A stretch of 64,000 nucleotides of DNA, from contig NC_053413.1 in the NCBI RefSeq assembly GCF_016859285.1, positions 14,899,501 to 14,963,500 on the forward strand, read 5' to 3'. The notes beneath the pieces are model-generated. The model was not told where the DNA came from and did no database searches. It worked only from the letters and a program-made list of their open reading frames with translations. Below, piece after piece: positions 1-21,954 of this stretch. Positions within the stretch are counted from its first letter, which is position 1. Each line of letters begins with the position of its first letter. The DNA comes from Xiphias gladius (taxonomy: Eukaryota > Chordata > Actinopteri > Istiophoriformes > Xiphiidae). The translations under genes were made by a program, and so were the position numbers.

Positions 1-1900
1 AATAAATATTTGAAAGTCTCATGTAATAGGAGCAGCACCCCAGAATCAACTGCAACAAATTATAGTGCAGAAGTTCTTTGTACTGTGGATGGAAACAAAA
101 GGAACACACCACATTTAAAGAAAAAGATCATTCTGAATTTTTTCTGAAAATGTTGTGGCAGTAAGGCTGATTCGGATTCTTAATTTCATGCTTTTAGGAT
201 ATTCTTACTCAAGCTGTAAAACATCTTTTCATTTTCCTGCTAGGGATGCATTTTAGATTGCCTGGTGTACTGGTCATGTGTTGTACCTCAGAGACTACAT
301 TGTCTTCTAAATGAAACAGGACAATGGTTGTATAAGGATGAGAGATTCTAAGGACTTTAAACCAGTCCCTTAACAGGCAGGACAATGGAGGTGGGATCTG
401 CACAGACAAAGTCTGAAGCACATGGTTGTTGTTACAGCTTTTTAATGAGAGGCAGCAATTCACCTTTTTTCCTTTGGAGTAAGCAGGTGTCGCCATTTCA
501 CACAGTTCTTTATGTGGACAGTTGGTGGTGGTAATGTGTCTTAAAACACAACAGTTCCCCAATAAACGAGGAGAAGAAGAAGACCATTTATCAATGTAAC
601 TAACAGGTTACAAAGCGGGTTTCAAAATACTCACATAAGCTTTGCAAATGTTTACCGAGGTAGGAAATGCTGTCAGTATGTTAGACTCTACAGATTAAGA
701 AGTCACTTCACAATTAACCTTACAGTTGTTGCAGTTAGTTCTGCTGAGAAGCTGCTTCCTTGTTAAAAGTGCAAGAGATGTGCACTGCCACTTTGCTAAT
801 ATCAGAATAAGCTGTGAGGTAAAATGTCCGCTTGAATCACATGCTATTCAAATACACGTTTGATTACAGAAATTAAATTCATGTTTTATTTTCCCTTTGA
901 GATGAGGGCCCCTACTGACAATAGTTACAGTGTCTGTACGGGGCAACGGTCAGAGTTGAAAGAAAAGGACTTGCAGCTGTACAAGCAGATGAGGACACTG
1001 ACTCCGTTTCACTCCCCTTGCTATGTGGATACTACAGTACATGAAGGGCATTCATTCACCACCTGTTTTTTGTGCGTGTGTGTGCAATGGACAAAGAGCG
1101 GGTGAGGAGAAATATGCTGACAAAGGGGGTGTACTGAACACATTTCCCCCATTAATCAAAAAAAAAAAAAAAAAAAAAATGGAACTCTGTTGCCCTGATT
1201 GGGCATTTCACACACAGAACATCGTGCCAAACAATTTTGCATTTTTTGCGTGGTAGCATCTCGAATTTAAATTTGAGATTGTTCCACGTACAAAATCACA
1301 GGTCAAAATGTTAACTTCAAATCAGTGAACTACTCAAAATTGTTATGGGTAGCTTACACTTGTATGCTTGTTTTAGTGTTTTGCAAATTTTGGAGCTCGT
1401 AGGAGGTAAACCCTTTTAAAATCCGGCATTTCATATAAGACTTAAATTTAATGGCCAGTGCTGAAAGGTTAATGAGGGTACCAAGACAACAGCCTCAGAC
1501 TTGGTTTGTTTGACGGGTTGCATATTTCATAAGAAGGATGATGACCCTAGTCATCCATTGACCTTTCAGCTAGTTCTCAGAATGAAGTCAATGGAAGTTA
1601 ATATGTGATCAGTTAGCCATCAGGGCACTCCATTGATTTAACACAGTCTTTGAAAACAGTTGTATAACATCCTCCGTGGCTCTGGAAGAGCTTGTCAAAG
1701 TTTGAAAAAATAACCCTAATCATGTCATCAGGGTTATTTATTATGGGCTTGAGTTTTGAAAATAGGAAGACTAGAAGTGTGGGGTTTGAAAGAAGTGAGC
1801 TTTTAGTAGGGTGGGGTTTTTGAAAGATGCTATTGAGTTGCATCATGGGAAAAGTAGGATCCTATGCTTTTATGCCTCTGCGCTGACGACAGCCGTGGCC
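1..1900. other. gene-free left flank
   Basis: No exon series, conserved protein or RNA gene is visible. The short open frames on both strands have no recognisable domain and no splice partners. There is an A-run at about 1159-1179. I see nothing else to annotate. Confidence 0.5.
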
Positions 1901-1904
1901 GGAG

Positions 1905-2340
1905 GCGTCATGTTTTCGGGTTTTTCGTCCCATTCTCGTGAACGCGATATCTCAGAAATGCCTCGAGGGACTTTCATCAAATTGGGCCCAAACGTTCGCT
2001 CGGACTAAAGAATGAATTGACTAGAGTGTGGTGGTCAAAGGTCAAATGGCAAGGTCACTGTCACCTCACAAAACATGTTTTTGGCCATAACTCGAGAATT
2101 CATACGCTAATTATGACAATATTTCACACAAATGATTAACAGGGTAAAAGGATGACGTGATGACAATTACGTTAAATCCAAAAGGTCAAAGGTCAACGTC
2201 ACTGTGATGTCATAATGTTCTGCAAAAACAAATTTCTGGCCATTATTAAACGGCGTAACTCAGGAACAGAAGGGAAGTTGTGACCATATTTCACATTTGG
2301 TCGGATACTGAATTGGTGACATTAATCTCAGGTGCCAATC
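1905..2340 (+). repeat. teleost interspersed repeat with AGGTCA half-sites
   Basis: The stretch runs from a segment reading 'cattctcgtgaacgcgata' through repeated 'aaaggtcaa' and 'ggtcactgt' modules. This is the layout of a very common fish interspersed repeat whose consensus carries repeated 'ggtcaaaggtcaaggtcac' blocks. Two direct repeats of AGGTCA-type half-sites spaced by one base lie inside it (2032-2044 and 2183-2195). The family name is not certain to me; recognition is from memory of the consensus. Confidence 0.55.
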
Positions 2341-2992
2341 ACCCAACTGTGGTGACGGTATAGATCTTCTGTGCTGCCGGATTGAAGATGATTGCGAAGC
2401 ATCAATGTTTTACAATTTGTAGCTTTTTCTCAGCAACGTCCATATTTGAAGCACTGTTGACTGTCCTGGCTAAAACTCTGTGTTCTATCAGAATCTGTTT
2501 TATTGGCCAAACATTGTGAACACATACAAGGAATTTGACCGGACAGTCATGGATGTTAACTGCAACTTGACAGGTTGGCGGAGGCATACAACCGCGAGGC
2601 AGTGGTTTTAGTTCGATCGTAGCCCACACTGGAGACCAAAAGGCAGCATATTTCCACCTCTGCTGCATTGATTTTGACGTTTCTTTTTTTCAACTTTATG
2701 AAAGTGCAATGGTAAATCACAGGAGTATCCCCTAATACACACAGATGACAGGGGCCTGTAGTTTAGAGAAGCACGTTTGTGGACGGAAGAATAGAACTAT
2801 CAGAATGGCTGGTAAAATATATTTGGGCACTTTAACTTCCTGCAAAAATATCTGTAAGTATAAATAAAATAGGATCGCTTAAAGCCAACGACCTATGACA
2901 GAAAAGTATTTTGAGCCATTTTATTGAGTTGATTTAGGGGTTGGATCAGCAAACATGCCACCCTCCCCTCATGCTTCAAACTACTAAAGTGC

Positions 2993-3062
2993 AGTGGTTG
3001 AAAGCAACTAAGTACATCTACTCAAGTAAAATACTCTAACAGACTTAAAGTATCTGAGTATC
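2993..3062 (+). repeat. fragment of hAT-like MITE (CAGTGGT... end)
   Basis: The segment contains 'gcaactaagtacatctactc' and 'aaagtatctgagta', which match the terminal part of the complete element at 5345-5871. It is one of at least four copies of this family in the first 8 kb. Confidence 0.5.
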
Positions 3063-4077
3063 ATCTCCAGCAGTGCATAGGTTTGGTAAAAACTCACCAT
3101 TGCTGTTACTGTAAATAACGTTGTAACATTATGAATAACCCTGACCGGCAGTGTCTGTGTTTCCTGATGTGTTTTTTTTTTTTTATCCCCAGAAACTGTC
3201 CCTGATCAAGAGTGAAATCACCATACGTGGGTATCAAGTGAATCATCACCCGTTGAGCATTATGTCACGGTTAACTCCTACAGTCAGACTCGACTTTTAT
3301 CTCTTTGTCAAATGCAAAATACACAACGGTGCGCCTCGACAGCACTTTCCCTTCTCATAGTAGTACATTTGCAGTTGCTTTGGACAATATTTCACCTCCA
3401 TCTGAAGGGGTAGCGGCTTGTATGATTAAACAGAGTCCCTGCTCTGCATATTTCAGCAAAACAATCATTGATGTTAAGCTTATCTGCTCTGATTTAGCAC
3501 AGTCAGGATTGACTGACTTGCGGACTATCATCACCTGTGTCCCTGTGGTATTTCAGGAAGCTGGATAACAAACTTACGATTGTTTGAAATTAGTGCGAGT
3601 GGCATGCTTAAATATTCACGTTTACTAGTGGAAATATGAATCCAAAACCGGACCTTATATCCACACGATTTCATTTTCTGGAATTCAACATATTTTTAGC
3701 TTAAAAACACACAACTAATTTTTAAATTCACACGGCCAATGTGTTTGTCTGGTGCCTCCAGCAGAAAGCCCTGTCATTTTAACAGAAACAGCTCAGCATG
3801 AAAAAAAACAAACAAAAAACGTGCCGGTTTTTGTATAAATAATGCACGTAGGGGATATCAACTTGTGCACATTTGCAGTGACTCACCTCAACATCAGAAT
3901 AACTAGCTGACATCAAAGTAATCATATTAATTAACTAGCTAAATCCTTGATCTAGAGGCGAGGACTTAAGCAGTGCCTCTTTTTTTTTTTTTTTTTTTTT
4001 TAAACTTTTTTTTTTTTAACTTTTTTAAAATCACATAATCAAAGAAAGAAAGACATGCAAAGAGTTTGTGAATTGGA
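3063..4077. other. gene-free stretch with poly-T tracts
   Basis: No coding exon is supported. A T-run of about 22 at 3979-4000, followed by a second run, lies just before the start of the 855-bp duplicated block. Nothing else is recognisable. Confidence 0.4.
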
Positions 4078-4932
4078 GAGTTTTTGACTTAGTTCAACTG
4101 GCCCATTGTTCTCACTGTGAATTCCCCTTTACTGTTGCTAAAATCCACTTAAGATTAACATGCAAATATTTGCTTTACAGGGCAAAATGGTTAAAAGCAA
4201 TGTTTCCACACAGATTCCATAGTCGCTGATTATTCCTTCACGTGAATCCCCTGCTACATCTGAATCTCACAGAATCCCACTCATACTTTTAGCTTTCACT
4301 GATTTATTACTAACTTTGTTCGTTTAACCTCCGTTTACCCTGGTAAATCCCATCGGCTTTAAAAAGTCCGTAGATAAGTGTTAGGACAGTGGCAGCACAG
4401 AAAGATGCAAACAGATGCAAAAAAAAATCACAAATATAAAGAAGTACAAAGCAGTACGAACAGGGTAAAAGAGATGTCCACAGAGAAAAGGCTGTAGTGA
4501 AAGATAAAAAATACTTGGGAACATCTTTGCCGTCAGTTATGACTTATAAACACTTTGGCTTTGGAGGATGGTGCCGTCCTCTGATCACCAGGCAGGGCTG
4601 TGGCTAATAAAAAGATTTTATCGGTTATTTCAGGAAACTTCCGCCTGAATTGTAATTTACACTTTGGTTCTTAATTCCGCCAGTATCAAGTCGGTCTGAT
4701 ACCTGCCACACGAACCCTTCTTCTTATCTTACATTAGAGGGTCAGGACAGAAAGGATAAAATACAAGGCCATTGTCCTCAAAAGTGAAATCCATCCACTC
4801 ATCCAGTATCACATCTTGGTTCTTCTAAACTTAGACAGCCAAAGGCAGCTCAAAAAAACACATGAGATCTATTGTAAAGTTATTGGAAGATATTTCAGTA
4901 CTCGGCAGAGGACAACAAAGGAGGAGGTGTTA
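4078..4932 (+). repeat. duplicated block R1 (copy upstream of tf)
   Basis: This 855-bp block recurs in the same orientation at 18104-18918. The two copies start at 'gagtttttgactt' and end at 'gaggaggtgtta'. They are nearly identical over long runs and differ by a few substitutions and two main indels, near 4415-4460 and 4860-4905. It shows no terminal inverted repeats, tail or coding frame, so it looks like a locally duplicated segment rather than a mobile element. The two copies flank the transferrin gene. Confidence 0.85.
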
Positions 4933-5344
4933 TTGGTTTGATTTACAAATCAAGATGAACCTTAGCTCTTGTGTTGGGTAATATTGACTCTGTAAACATG
5001 ACTCTTATGTGGGTCACACACACTGCAACTTTTGCAAGTGAAATACTTTGATAAATGCAATGTTTTAAAATAATTTTGCCTTTTTCTTCTGCTGATCACA
5101 GTAACTGATGTGGCAGATCCGTCGCAGGGCCAGTCACCTGTCTGCCAGAAGCGGCTGAACAATTACCAAGAAATATACTATATCATTTCGGATTTTGCAA
5201 TACTTAATCCCCCCAAAACTGCAATTTTCTGCCGTGATAAGATGGTTACAGTACAGGGTCTCACTATCAAATCCTGCAATTTTAGGATAAGAATATTACG
5301 CAATAGAAGAAGAGAAGATAGCATTTGCGAAAGTTTGTCAATGC

Positions 5345-5871
5345 CAGTGGTGGAATGTAACTAAGTACATTTACTCAAGTTCTGTACTTATGTACAATTT
5401 TGAGCTATTTGTACTTGAGTATTTTCATTTTCTGCTACGCCATACTTCTCCTGCATTTCAGAGGGGAATCTTGTACTTTTTACCCTGCTACATGTATCTG
5501 GTAGCTATAGTTACTGCTTACGCTGTAGATTACGATTTTACTTACGATACATAATGATGCATTTATTAAATATGATGCACCGCTATAATTGAAACCACCC
5601 AAAACTATATACAATAGTTAAGATAAGCTCCGCCTCAACCAACATGAGTAAAATGCTACTTTCACATTAATAAAATAGTAATGATAATACAACAATATCC
5701 TGAAGCCATTCTGTTCCATAATGAGTACTTTCACTTTTGATACTTTAAGTATATTTTGCAGATAACATTGTACTTTTCCTACAGTAAGATTTTGAAATAA
5801 GGACATTTTTGTGATGGAGTATTTTTACATGGTGGTATTAATAAAAGACCTGAATACTTCTTCCACCACTG
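5345..5871 (+). mobile_element. hAT-like MITE with CAGTGGTGGAA termini
   Basis: The element begins CAGTGGTGGAA and ends TTCCACCACTG, which are inverted copies of each other. The interior has the 'actaagtacatttactcaag' and 'gtacttttacc' modules of a very abundant teleost non-autonomous element. No transposase frame is present. I do not see an 8-bp target duplication at the two edges, so the exact ends may have drifted. Confidence 0.75.
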
Positions 5872-6420
5872 ATTAATTCTGTGTGGAGTAGCAGATTACT
5901 TGGGGAAATGGATTAGGAAAATTACAAGATTTAAAACTCTGAATCAGAGACGAGTCATTCTATTAAATGCACTTGTTGTGTACTTCAAATTCTTTTCTTG
6001 TTCATTTTATTTTTCTTTATGACCAACAAAGATTTATAGCCTGATAAACAGCTAATAGATCAATTTATTTGTCCTCAAGGGGCAGAAACACAGATTAAAA
6101 CACAAGGCACATGGGAACACCAAATGAATATGAGGCCTATTAAGTCAAAATGTGGGAAAACAGATTGAAAAAAAAAAAAAATCTGAAAACTATTTATAAT
6201 TTGGAGCCTGAAAGGGGTAAATGGGCTAATGGCAGCTTTTGCTTTGTGCCTCGTGGCGTGTTACTGATGATTACAGATGGTTAAATCGTTTCAAACGAGA
6301 AGTCTGTGACTTTCCATTATGAGGAAATTTCAGAAATGTACTCTCCGTTGTCTCTGCCAACCCGTGTACCGGCACACAAAGGTACACACGGACACATTAG
6401 GAAACCTGAGTAAACTGTTG
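5872..6420. other. upstream flank of tf
   Basis: No exon is seen. The stretch is AT-rich, with an A-run at about 6168-6180. Liver-type promoter elements may lie here, but none can be assigned from sequence alone. Confidence 0.35.
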
Positions 6421-6428
6421 CATTTTTA

Positions 6429-6480
6429 TCTCTCTCTCTCCCCCCCCCCCCTCGGTCCAGTCTGAGGTTTGCTATAAAAG
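6429..6480 (+). promoter_or_regulatory. tf: tf core promoter: (CT)n/C-run and TATA box
   Basis: TATAAAAG lies at 6473-6480, 58-65 bases before the tf start codon, the spacing expected for a short 5' leader with transcription starting near 6505. Just upstream, 6429-6451 is a pure pyrimidine tract, (CT)n followed by a run of about 12 C, capable of forming triplex DNA. Single TATA-driven promoters are usual for liver-expressed transferrin genes. The transcription start itself is inferred. Confidence 0.75.
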
Positions 6481-6537
6481 CCTGAGCTCCCTCCCTGTCA
6501 CTCTGCTCTACTGACCCGGGAGACCCCACCGTTCAAC

Positions 6538-16155
<9,618 letters not shown>

Positions 16156-16475
16156 TGGTGACCATGGACCGTGTGTTTGCTCAGATGGCTCTCATTGATT
16201 CGAGCACCTAACCCACACTTCCCACACTCAACCCAGAAATTGCATTGAGTAATTTCTTACCGATCTTGTCGTAGTCCTGGTTTTAGAAGAACAAACAGAT
16301 GCATTGCATCACGACCCACAAATCAATGAGTATTCGACCATTCATGTCCACATGTAGCTATTTTCATGCTGTTAAAACAAAATGTCGCACTGTCTTTGTT
16401 ATTAGATCAACTAGTGCCTCACTTTTCTCAAATAAAACAGTTTCAATGCTCTTTTGTGGTGACTGTATGCTTATT
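16156..16475 (+). promoter_or_regulatory. tf: tf 3' UTR and poly(A) signal
   Basis: AATAAA lies at 16431-16436, 276 bases after the stop codon. A GT-rich stretch follows at 16452-16470 as expected for a cleavage-stimulation site. The end at about 16450-16475 is inferred. Part of this terminus is repeated at 19037-19130. Confidence 0.8.
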
Positions 16476-16514
16476 TTTTTATTTTTTATTATGAAATGTC
16501 CGAAGCATTAATGA

Positions 16515-16815
16515 GTTTGAGCCCCAATTCGTCCGGGGCGTTTCTGTGTGGATTTTGCATGTCCTCCCCGTGCCTGCGTGGGTTTCCTCTTTCTCTGGGT
16601 GCTCCGGCTTCCTTCCACAGTCCAAAAACCTGCAGTTTAGGTAAAGTGGCAACTCTAAATTGCCTGTAGGTCTGAATGTGAGTGTTGTTTGTTTCTAATT
16701 GTCAGCCCTGGGATAGACTGGCACAACCAATCCAGGATGTACCCCGCCTCTCCTCGGGGATTGGCTCCAGCCCCCCCACGGCCCTCAAAAGGATAAAGGG
16801 TATAGCTAATGGATG
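16515..16815 (+). mobile_element. L2-type LINE/SINE 3' tail
   Basis: The words 'gtgcctgcgtgggtttcctc', 'ctccggcttcc', 'ccacagtcc', 'gcaactctaaattgcc' and 'gtaccccgcctctc', ending in 'aatggatgga', are the familiar 3' portion of an L2-clade retroposon found throughout teleost genomes. It is diverged and non-coding. Confidence 0.75.
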
Positions 16816-18103
16816 GACTGTTGTAGTGAATGTCAACTTGTGCAATGAGCACACAATAGTAATGTTATTGCCTTGCTGACTGTTCTATTGGGAGGTGTTG
16901 TTACACTAGCACTGCTGAGTGAAGTGTCAGCGTAGATTAACAAAGGCACAGTAATCTGGCCTCAACTGTAATTGATCAGAGGCAAAATAGTTTTTAATCA
17001 GTCTTAAATCAACGATACAGTCGTTCCTGTGAAGCCAGCAGACGAAAGCAGTGGCTAAAAGCAAACAGGCGGATCTCCAAAAATGGGCAAGTGGCCAAAC
17101 ACTCAGGGAGGTGAAACAAAATCTGGGCTGGAAATTCAAAACAACATAGATAATCTGGTAAAGAGGAAAATGCTGGTTGAGGAGTATAAATACTGGGTCT
17201 GATGACAGTCCAGACCCTGTCAGTCCTCACCTGTCCACCAGTTGTCCTCAATGTCCTCCGTAGCTCATCGCCTGACCGGTCTCCTCCCTTCACACCTTTA
17301 TACAATTATAGCCAGCACAAACCTCTCCTTCACCTGTACAAAGATCTCTTCTCCCCCCAAGGCAAACTTGCTGTACTTAGCTGTGTTTAAACACAGTAGC
17401 AACAGACAAAATACTACCCATACTCCTTCAACAGTGGATCAAGAAGCAGTACGACACACAAATGTGTCATACTGCAGCCTGGTGTGAAGATCACCAACCA
17501 AGTATGAAATATGCACCGAGAGACTGTCCAGTTTAACATAAGCTTTTTAAAAATGTCCTCTGTAATAGTCATTACATTTAGCTCCTGCAAAATGTCTTCT
17601 ATTATAAGTGTATTAATACCAAGTGACATGTCAAAAAAATGTTGACTGGAATAAGAAAGAGAAACTGAGTCAAATTAGATGCGATGATGTCAGTAAACTA
17701 AACCCTTTAATGCTTGTATTCGGTCACAAAATGCGCCGCATAGTACAGGTTATTGTCATCGTTTAATTAGGCAAACTTCAGCCTTTAAAATGAAATGAAG
17801 TACTTATTTGCCCATGCAGTAAACATGTTCAGCTAACTAAGAATGAAATCAAGAATCTACTGTAAGTTAAATGTTAAATCCTGATAGTCTGCATACTACC
17901 TAGCGACAGTCTGTGTCACTAAAACTACTAATGTGATACAAAATTGCGGAAAGAAGTTTATGTATGCTCAGTGCCTCGTTTTATCTCAGTGGACTGAGGT
18001 AAAAATAAAGTTTTAGTCATGTTACAAACTCTGCAATGACTGAGCAAAAAAGTGTCTGGAGCATCTACTTTATGATCCGATCAACATTCAGCTTTCCTAA
18101 AAA
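16816..18103. other. gene-free stretch
   Basis: No exon, RNA gene or named repeat is recognised. Small open frames on both strands lack domains. Confidence 0.4.
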
Positions 18104-18918
18104 GAGTTTTTGACTTGGTTCAACTGGCCCATTTTTCTCACTGTGAATTCCCCTTTACTGTTGCTAAAATCCACTTAAGATTAACATGCAAATATTTGCT
18201 TTACAGGGCAAAATGGTTAAAAGCAATGTTTCCACACAGATTCCATAGTCGCTGATTATTCCTTCACTTGGATCCCCTGCTACATCTGAATCTCCCAGAA
18301 TCCCACTCATACTTTTAGCTTTCACTGATTTTTTTTACTAACTTTGTTCGTTTAACCTCTCTTTACCCTGGTAAATCCCATCGGCTTTAAAAAGTCCGTA
18401 GATAAGTGTTAGGACAGTGGCAGCACAGAAAGATGCAGACAGATGAAGTAGTACAAAGCACTGTATTGAACAGGGTAAAAGAGATGACCACAGAGAAAAG
18501 GCTGTAGTGAAAGATAAAAAAAATACTTGGGAACATCTTTGCCGTCAGTTATGACTTATAAACACTTTGGCTTTGGAGGATGGTGCCGTCCTCTGATCAC
18601 CAGGCAGGGCTGTGGCTAATAAAAAGATTTTATCGGTTATTTCAGGAAACTTCCGCCTGAATTGTAATTTACACTTTGGTTCTTAATTCCGCCAGTATCA
18701 AGTCGGTCTGATACCTGCCACACGAACCCTTCTTCTTATCTTACATTAGAGGGTCAGTACAGAAAGGATAAAATACAATGCCATTGTCCTCAAAAGTGAA
18801 ATCCATCCACTCATCCAGTATCACATCTTGGATCTTTCACACTTGGACCACCAAAGGCAGCTCAAAAAAATAATGAGATCTCAGTATTCGGCAGAGGACA
18901 ACAAAGGAGGAGGTGTTA
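18104..18918 (+). repeat. duplicated block R2 (copy downstream of tf)
   Basis: Direct-orientation copy of 4078-4932, 815 bp long here. The shared start is 'gagtttttgactt' and the shared end 'gaggaggtgtta'. Similarity stops abruptly at 18918, after which a fragment resembling the tf 3' end follows. Confidence 0.85.
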
Positions 18919-19130
18919 CTATCACAGTTCATCTATGGCCTCGCTTACCCTTCCTCTGGACTTATCATCCAGTCTCACTATTCCTGTCTCAGCAATGTTT
19001 ATTTTGGCCTCTGTTTCCTGCCACTCTCCATTCGCCCACCAGTTTTAATGCTCTTTGGTGGTGACGGTATGTTTTTTTTTCCGTTTTTTTTTTTTTTTAT
19101 ATTAACGTGTAATGTCTCAAGTATTTATCT
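18919..19130 (+). pseudogene. possible remnant of a second transferrin 3' end
   Basis: The segment 19037-19075 reads almost the same as 16437-16477 at the end of the tf 3' UTR: both contain CAGTTT-N-AATGCTCTTT-N-GTGGTGAC-N-GTATG. The following 'aatgtctcaagtattta' parallels 'aatgtccgaagcatta' after the tf poly(A) site. Upstream, 'ctattcctgtctcagcaatg' weakly resembles the last tf exon, 'ccattcctgtcagcaaaag'. Order and orientation (R2 then tf-like 3' end) repeat the R1-tf order. This suggests a tandem duplicate of tf deleted except for its edge. The 3' UTR match is seen directly; the gene-loss reading is inferred. Confidence 0.45.
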
Positions 19131-19950
19131 TAAATACCAAAAAAAGTCAAATTATCTTTCAGTGTCAAGAACAGTCTGGAGCAAGCTCTTACTCATTGGT
19201 TGTAATGTAAGTTACTAATGCAAGTTTTTGTCGTAAAACGCTCCTGCACTCTGAAAGAGCTTGGACACAAAGGACACGCATTTAATAAACATAACATACA
19301 AGGCAAACAGACATGTTTCAGAGTAGTGTGTGATAACTGGTATCGTAAGAGATAAATCACCATGAAAAAGATGCACTACAAGCCTAATTAAAACTAAATC
19401 GTCCCTAAAATAATAATCAGTTAATAGTCAGTATTACAAATTGGGAATTAACTTCATAAAAAAATAGGATTGCACATGAATGCACCATTCTTGCAGCCCT
19501 CTTCAGTCTGCAACTTCAGCTACAGTTCCACAGACTTTGGAAGTGAAAACATAAATAAATAAACCTGTTTTGGAGATAATCTGTTTGAGTGGGGTGCACA
19601 AACAATATGGGGAATGGTGCTTTTTGGGTGCTCTGAAAAGCCTCGACAAAATCTCCTTCCAATTCAAAATGTATTAATAGAGAGTTTTCACGGTACATAG
19701 ACCCAATCCAAATCAATTATTAGACAAACAGACGAACACATTCTCATGAGCTGAGGCTGCTGGCATGGCTGGATTCATTTGCTAGGCCCGGGGAAGAAAA
19801 GGTGTGGGCTTCCATTAAAATTCATTTTTGGTAATTTTGTTAGACTCAAATGTATTTAGAAATAAGCACCATATCAATTCTGATACCAGTCCCTCTACAT
19901 ATCCGGTAGACTGCACAGGTAATAATGCAGGAAAAACCTTAAGACCTTTA
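19131..19950. other. gene-free stretch
   Basis: No exon or recognisable repeat. It is AT-rich with simple low-complexity runs. Confidence 0.4.
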
Positions 19951-19964
19951 TCTTTTCAGTTTAT

Positions 19965-20265
19965 AATTGTTTTGGGCAAATGATTATTGATTAATCTGCC
20001 AATTATTTTTCTCAATCAATTGTTTTGAGTATAAGATATCAGAAAATAGTAAAAAATTGCTTGTTAAAATTTCCAACAGCCCAAGGTGATCTATTTCGAT
20101 TGCTTCATTTATTTGACTAACAGCCAAAAGCTGAAGGATATTCAGTTGTCTGTCATATATAACAAAGAAAAGCATCAAATCCTGACATTTGAGAAGTGAG
20201 ATCCAGCAAATATTTGGTGTTTTTCCATGAAAAAGTTAGTAAAACAGTTGATCGGTTTTCACGTA
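19965..20265 (-). mobile_element. hAT-like MITE of the 'ttaatcgattaatcg' family
   Basis: The words 'gattattgattaatctgcc', 'cagcccaaggtgat' and 'aacaaagaaaagcatcaaat' belong to a teleost element present five times in this window (also 20975-21290, 21955-22320, 51228-51545 and 54150-54475). It is non-coding and degenerate. Confidence 0.65.
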
Positions 20266-20269
20266 CTTT

Positions 20270-20705
20270 AAGTAAGTACTTTATTGATATAGCATCTTTC
20301 AAGAGCAGACACGTCACAAAGTGCTTCACAGAACAGATAAAACAAAGACATACTTACAGACATAAAGCATAATAATATTTTTTTTTAAAACAGAAGAAAA
20401 TAGAGAAATTACACAAAGAAAAGCTTAAACAGGTCTTGAGCTGCTTTTTACAGGTGTCCAGGGTGTTTACAGATCTTAAATCCCGAGGGAGAGTTCCAAA
20501 TTTTAAGAGCCACGACATCAAAAGTGCAGTCTCCTTTGGTTTGAAACCTCGTTCTAGGAACAACCAGCAAACACTGATCAGAAGCCAGTAGAGACCTGCT
20601 GCTAACATAGGGGCAGAAATTAAGGAATCAGCATTTAGCTGTGAGAAATTAGCAGCCATCAAGCCTTTTATAGCGTTTAGGCAGGTATTTAAAACTGACA
20701 ATTTG
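20270..20705 (-). repeat. teleost retroposon-derived repeat
   Basis: The text 'tttattgatatagca', 'cacaaagtgcttcacagaac' and 'atcccgagggagagttcc' matches a common fish interspersed repeat, probably a LINE-derived 3' segment. A short minus-strand frame (20354-20701) falls within it and is not a host gene. Confidence 0.5.
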
Positions 20706-20974
20706 GCTATGTTTTCAGGTTGGAATGAGACTTATAATTACATAACAATTTAATAATCAAAATAGTTGCTGATTTTGGTTTGTAATGCATACTCCCAGAC
20801 ATATTAGCTGTTAATCAAGTTGTCACAAACTACCTGACACAAAAATTATTATGGGGCCATCTGAGGACCCTGAGTAGCCACTTTGCCTGATTGGTTGGTT
20901 GAGTATTTAGTGTCCTGTTTGTCTCTTACACACCACATTTATAATTTCCAGATCTGGACTGGATAATCCAGCAT

Positions 20975-21290
20975 CCAATTGATACTGGATTAATCGATTA
21001 GGCCTAGTTGATCAACATAAAATTAAACAGCAACTGCTGATAATCTATTAATCGATTCTGTCATTTTTCAAGTAAAAATCTAAAACATTTGCTTGATCCA
21101 GCTTCTCAAATGAGGGGATTTGCTCTCTTTCAACTCATACGTGACAGTTTACTCAATATCTTTGGGTTTTGGACTGTTTGGTGGGACAACAAGCGATTTT
21201 GTATACATAACCTTGGACTACGAGACTCTCACATTTTATGGAAAAAAACAATTAATCGATCAGTAAAGAAAATAATCATATTACTAGATA
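20975..21290 (+). mobile_element. hAT-like MITE of the 'ttaatcgattaatcg' family
   Basis: Opposite orientation to the copy at 19965. Contains 'atctattaatcgattctgtc', 'gatccagcttctcaaatga' and 'atatctttgggttttggact', ending 'aacaattaatcgatc'. Confidence 0.7.
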
Positions 21291-21954
21291 ACCAAAATAA
21301 CTTCCTGTTGAGACGTTTCATTTCCACTGTCAGTATTCCCTTATCTATTAACCGTGGGTACAAATGAGCTGTTCTTTCTATCAGGCAGAAGCAGAGTACA
21401 ATATGTCTATTGCATGGCCCATTTCATTAGCTACATCATACTTTACGTGACATGATAAAGGACAGACTTTAGCACTCTTCAAATGTGATTTTTTTTTTCA
21501 GTTTACTGTGGTTGGGGAGATCAAAACTGCTCTGTAGATGAGGCAGAAGAGTGATAAAAAACAACCTCACAACTAGGAGTTGGCAGATAAATCCCTAAAG
21601 TACTGATACCAGCGATACAAAGTCTTGTTTTGAGTATCAATACCAGTGTCAGTGGGATCATTACCAAAAACATGGATCCATCACATGTTAGATCATATCC
21701 TGAGCACGTGAACACTCTCTTTGGTGCTGCAATATCGGCATCTCTGCTGCTGGCTTTAGTTCACAGAACTCACACAATAAACTTTAGCTATTTACCATTT
21801 AAAAACTGTCTTGTGTTTAAACGTAGATGTGATTAAATAATTAACAGAGAATAGTAAAAAGAAATGCCTTAATTCTGGGATTTATTTGGTGGTATTTAAA
21901 ATACATGCAGAAGTAGTTTATCCATAAGGCAACGACTTTGTAAATCATGACATC

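Noticed and set aside
209..562. 117-residue minus-strand frame near the left edge
   Set aside because: No domain, no recognisable family, no matching splice sites or neighbouring exons.
20354..20701. 115-residue minus-strand frame as a gene
   Set aside because: It falls inside a common teleost retroposon-derived repeat and shows no conserved host protein features.
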